DNA of 5,075 nt from Candidatus Brocadiaceae bacterium (GTDB lineage Bacteria; Planctomycetota; Brocadiia; SM23-32), in the NCBI GenBank assembly GCA_030615435.1, contig JAUWZH010000205.1, positions 1-5,075 on the forward strand, in the 5' to 3' direction. The position numbers were made by a program, and so were the translations under genes. Below are positions 4,915 through 5,075 of this stretch, piece after piece (positions within the stretch are counted from its first letter, which is position 1; every line of letters begins with the position of its first letter). Under the pieces are notes generated by a model. The model was given only the letters and a program-made list of their open reading frames with translations, was not told the DNA's origin and did not search any database.

Positions 4915-5075
4915 TGACCCCCGTTGTTCGGTTCATAAGGACCGCGAAGGCGCACGTCACCGACTTCCTCGGGAATGTTTAGCAGCCGGTAGCAATGGTG
5001 CTTTCCTGTGGCCGCCCGCCGTGACAAGCGCCGTGATGGGCTGGATTTCAGGTTCTCAGTGGTCTTGACGACGGG

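Larger units (their letters stand above)
4778..5075. other. Right-end region without a convincing gene
   Basis: Nearly 300 nt follow the last gene. Just after its stop lie small GC stems (GTCC-GGC-GGAC at 4785-4795; GGCG-GA-CGCC at 4789-4798) without a T-run. Then come the interrupted palindrome (4833-4873) and a second dyad (4899-4914). A plus-strand frame from 4808 to 5068 crosses the palindrome and gives no protein-like sequence. A minus-strand frame is open from the edge to a TAG at 4884-4886, 63 residues rich in Arg, Gly and Pro; it could be a gene tail entering from the right, but nothing in it is recognisable. Confidence 0.5.

Noticed and set aside
4808..5068. 86-codon plus-strand frame after the last gene
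   Set aside because: It runs straight through the palindrome, has no ribosome site with convincing spacing and no protein-like pattern.
1..5075. CRISPR array, tRNA, rRNA or complete insertion sequence
   Set aside because: I saw no regularly spaced direct repeats, no cloverleaf with TTCRA-type arm, no rRNA motif and no transposase with paired terminal repeats.

Overview
The window is high-GC DNA with ordinary bacterial gene structure and E. coli-like promoter boxes. Nothing marks it as plasmid or phage. Two adjacent TIM-barrel, glycosidase-like proteins of uncharacterised type, beside a small HEAT-like helical protein and a polyprenyl-phosphate sugar transferase, suggest a heterotrophic environmental bacterium such as Armatimonadota or Planctomycetota. 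That placement is inferred from gene flavour, not from a marker gene.

Layout, left to right. (1) 1-553, minus strand: the N-terminal 184 residues of a family 2 glycosyltransferase of the dolichol-phosphate-mannose-synthase/GtrB/ArnC type, cut by the left edge. (2) 554-996: a divergent intergenic region with a convincing sigma70-type promoter (834-862) firing rightward, and a leader that carries a strong Shine-Dalgarno sequence and a 24-codon upstream ORF. (3) 997-1524, plus strand: a 175-residue soluble helical protein with HEAT-like helix pairs. (4) 1583-3347, minus strand: a large glycosidase-like protein whose reading frame is broken near 2790. Residues on both sides clearly belong to one protein, and part of the barrel seems to be missing at the break. 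(5) 3348-3712: a divergent control region with one promoter for each direction, plus a degraded-looking short ORF that overlaps the start of gene 4 by ATGA. (6) 3713-4777, plus strand: an intact 354-residue glycoside-hydrolase-like protein. (7) 4778-5075: no convincing gene, but a 41-nt interrupted palindrome, a second dyad, four GAACA/TGTTC half-sites, and a minus-strand frame open to the right edge.

The two barrel proteins share a divergent promoter region and may have been co-regulated parts of one carbohydrate-processing locus. The breakage of gene 4, together with the frame switch in the short ORF ahead of it, suggests the leftward operon is decaying or that the assembly contains errors there. 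The glycosyltransferase and the HEAT-like gene have no visible functional tie to that pair. I do not see a clearly new multi-gene system. The most unusual items are the broken barrel gene and the palindromic cluster at the right end.
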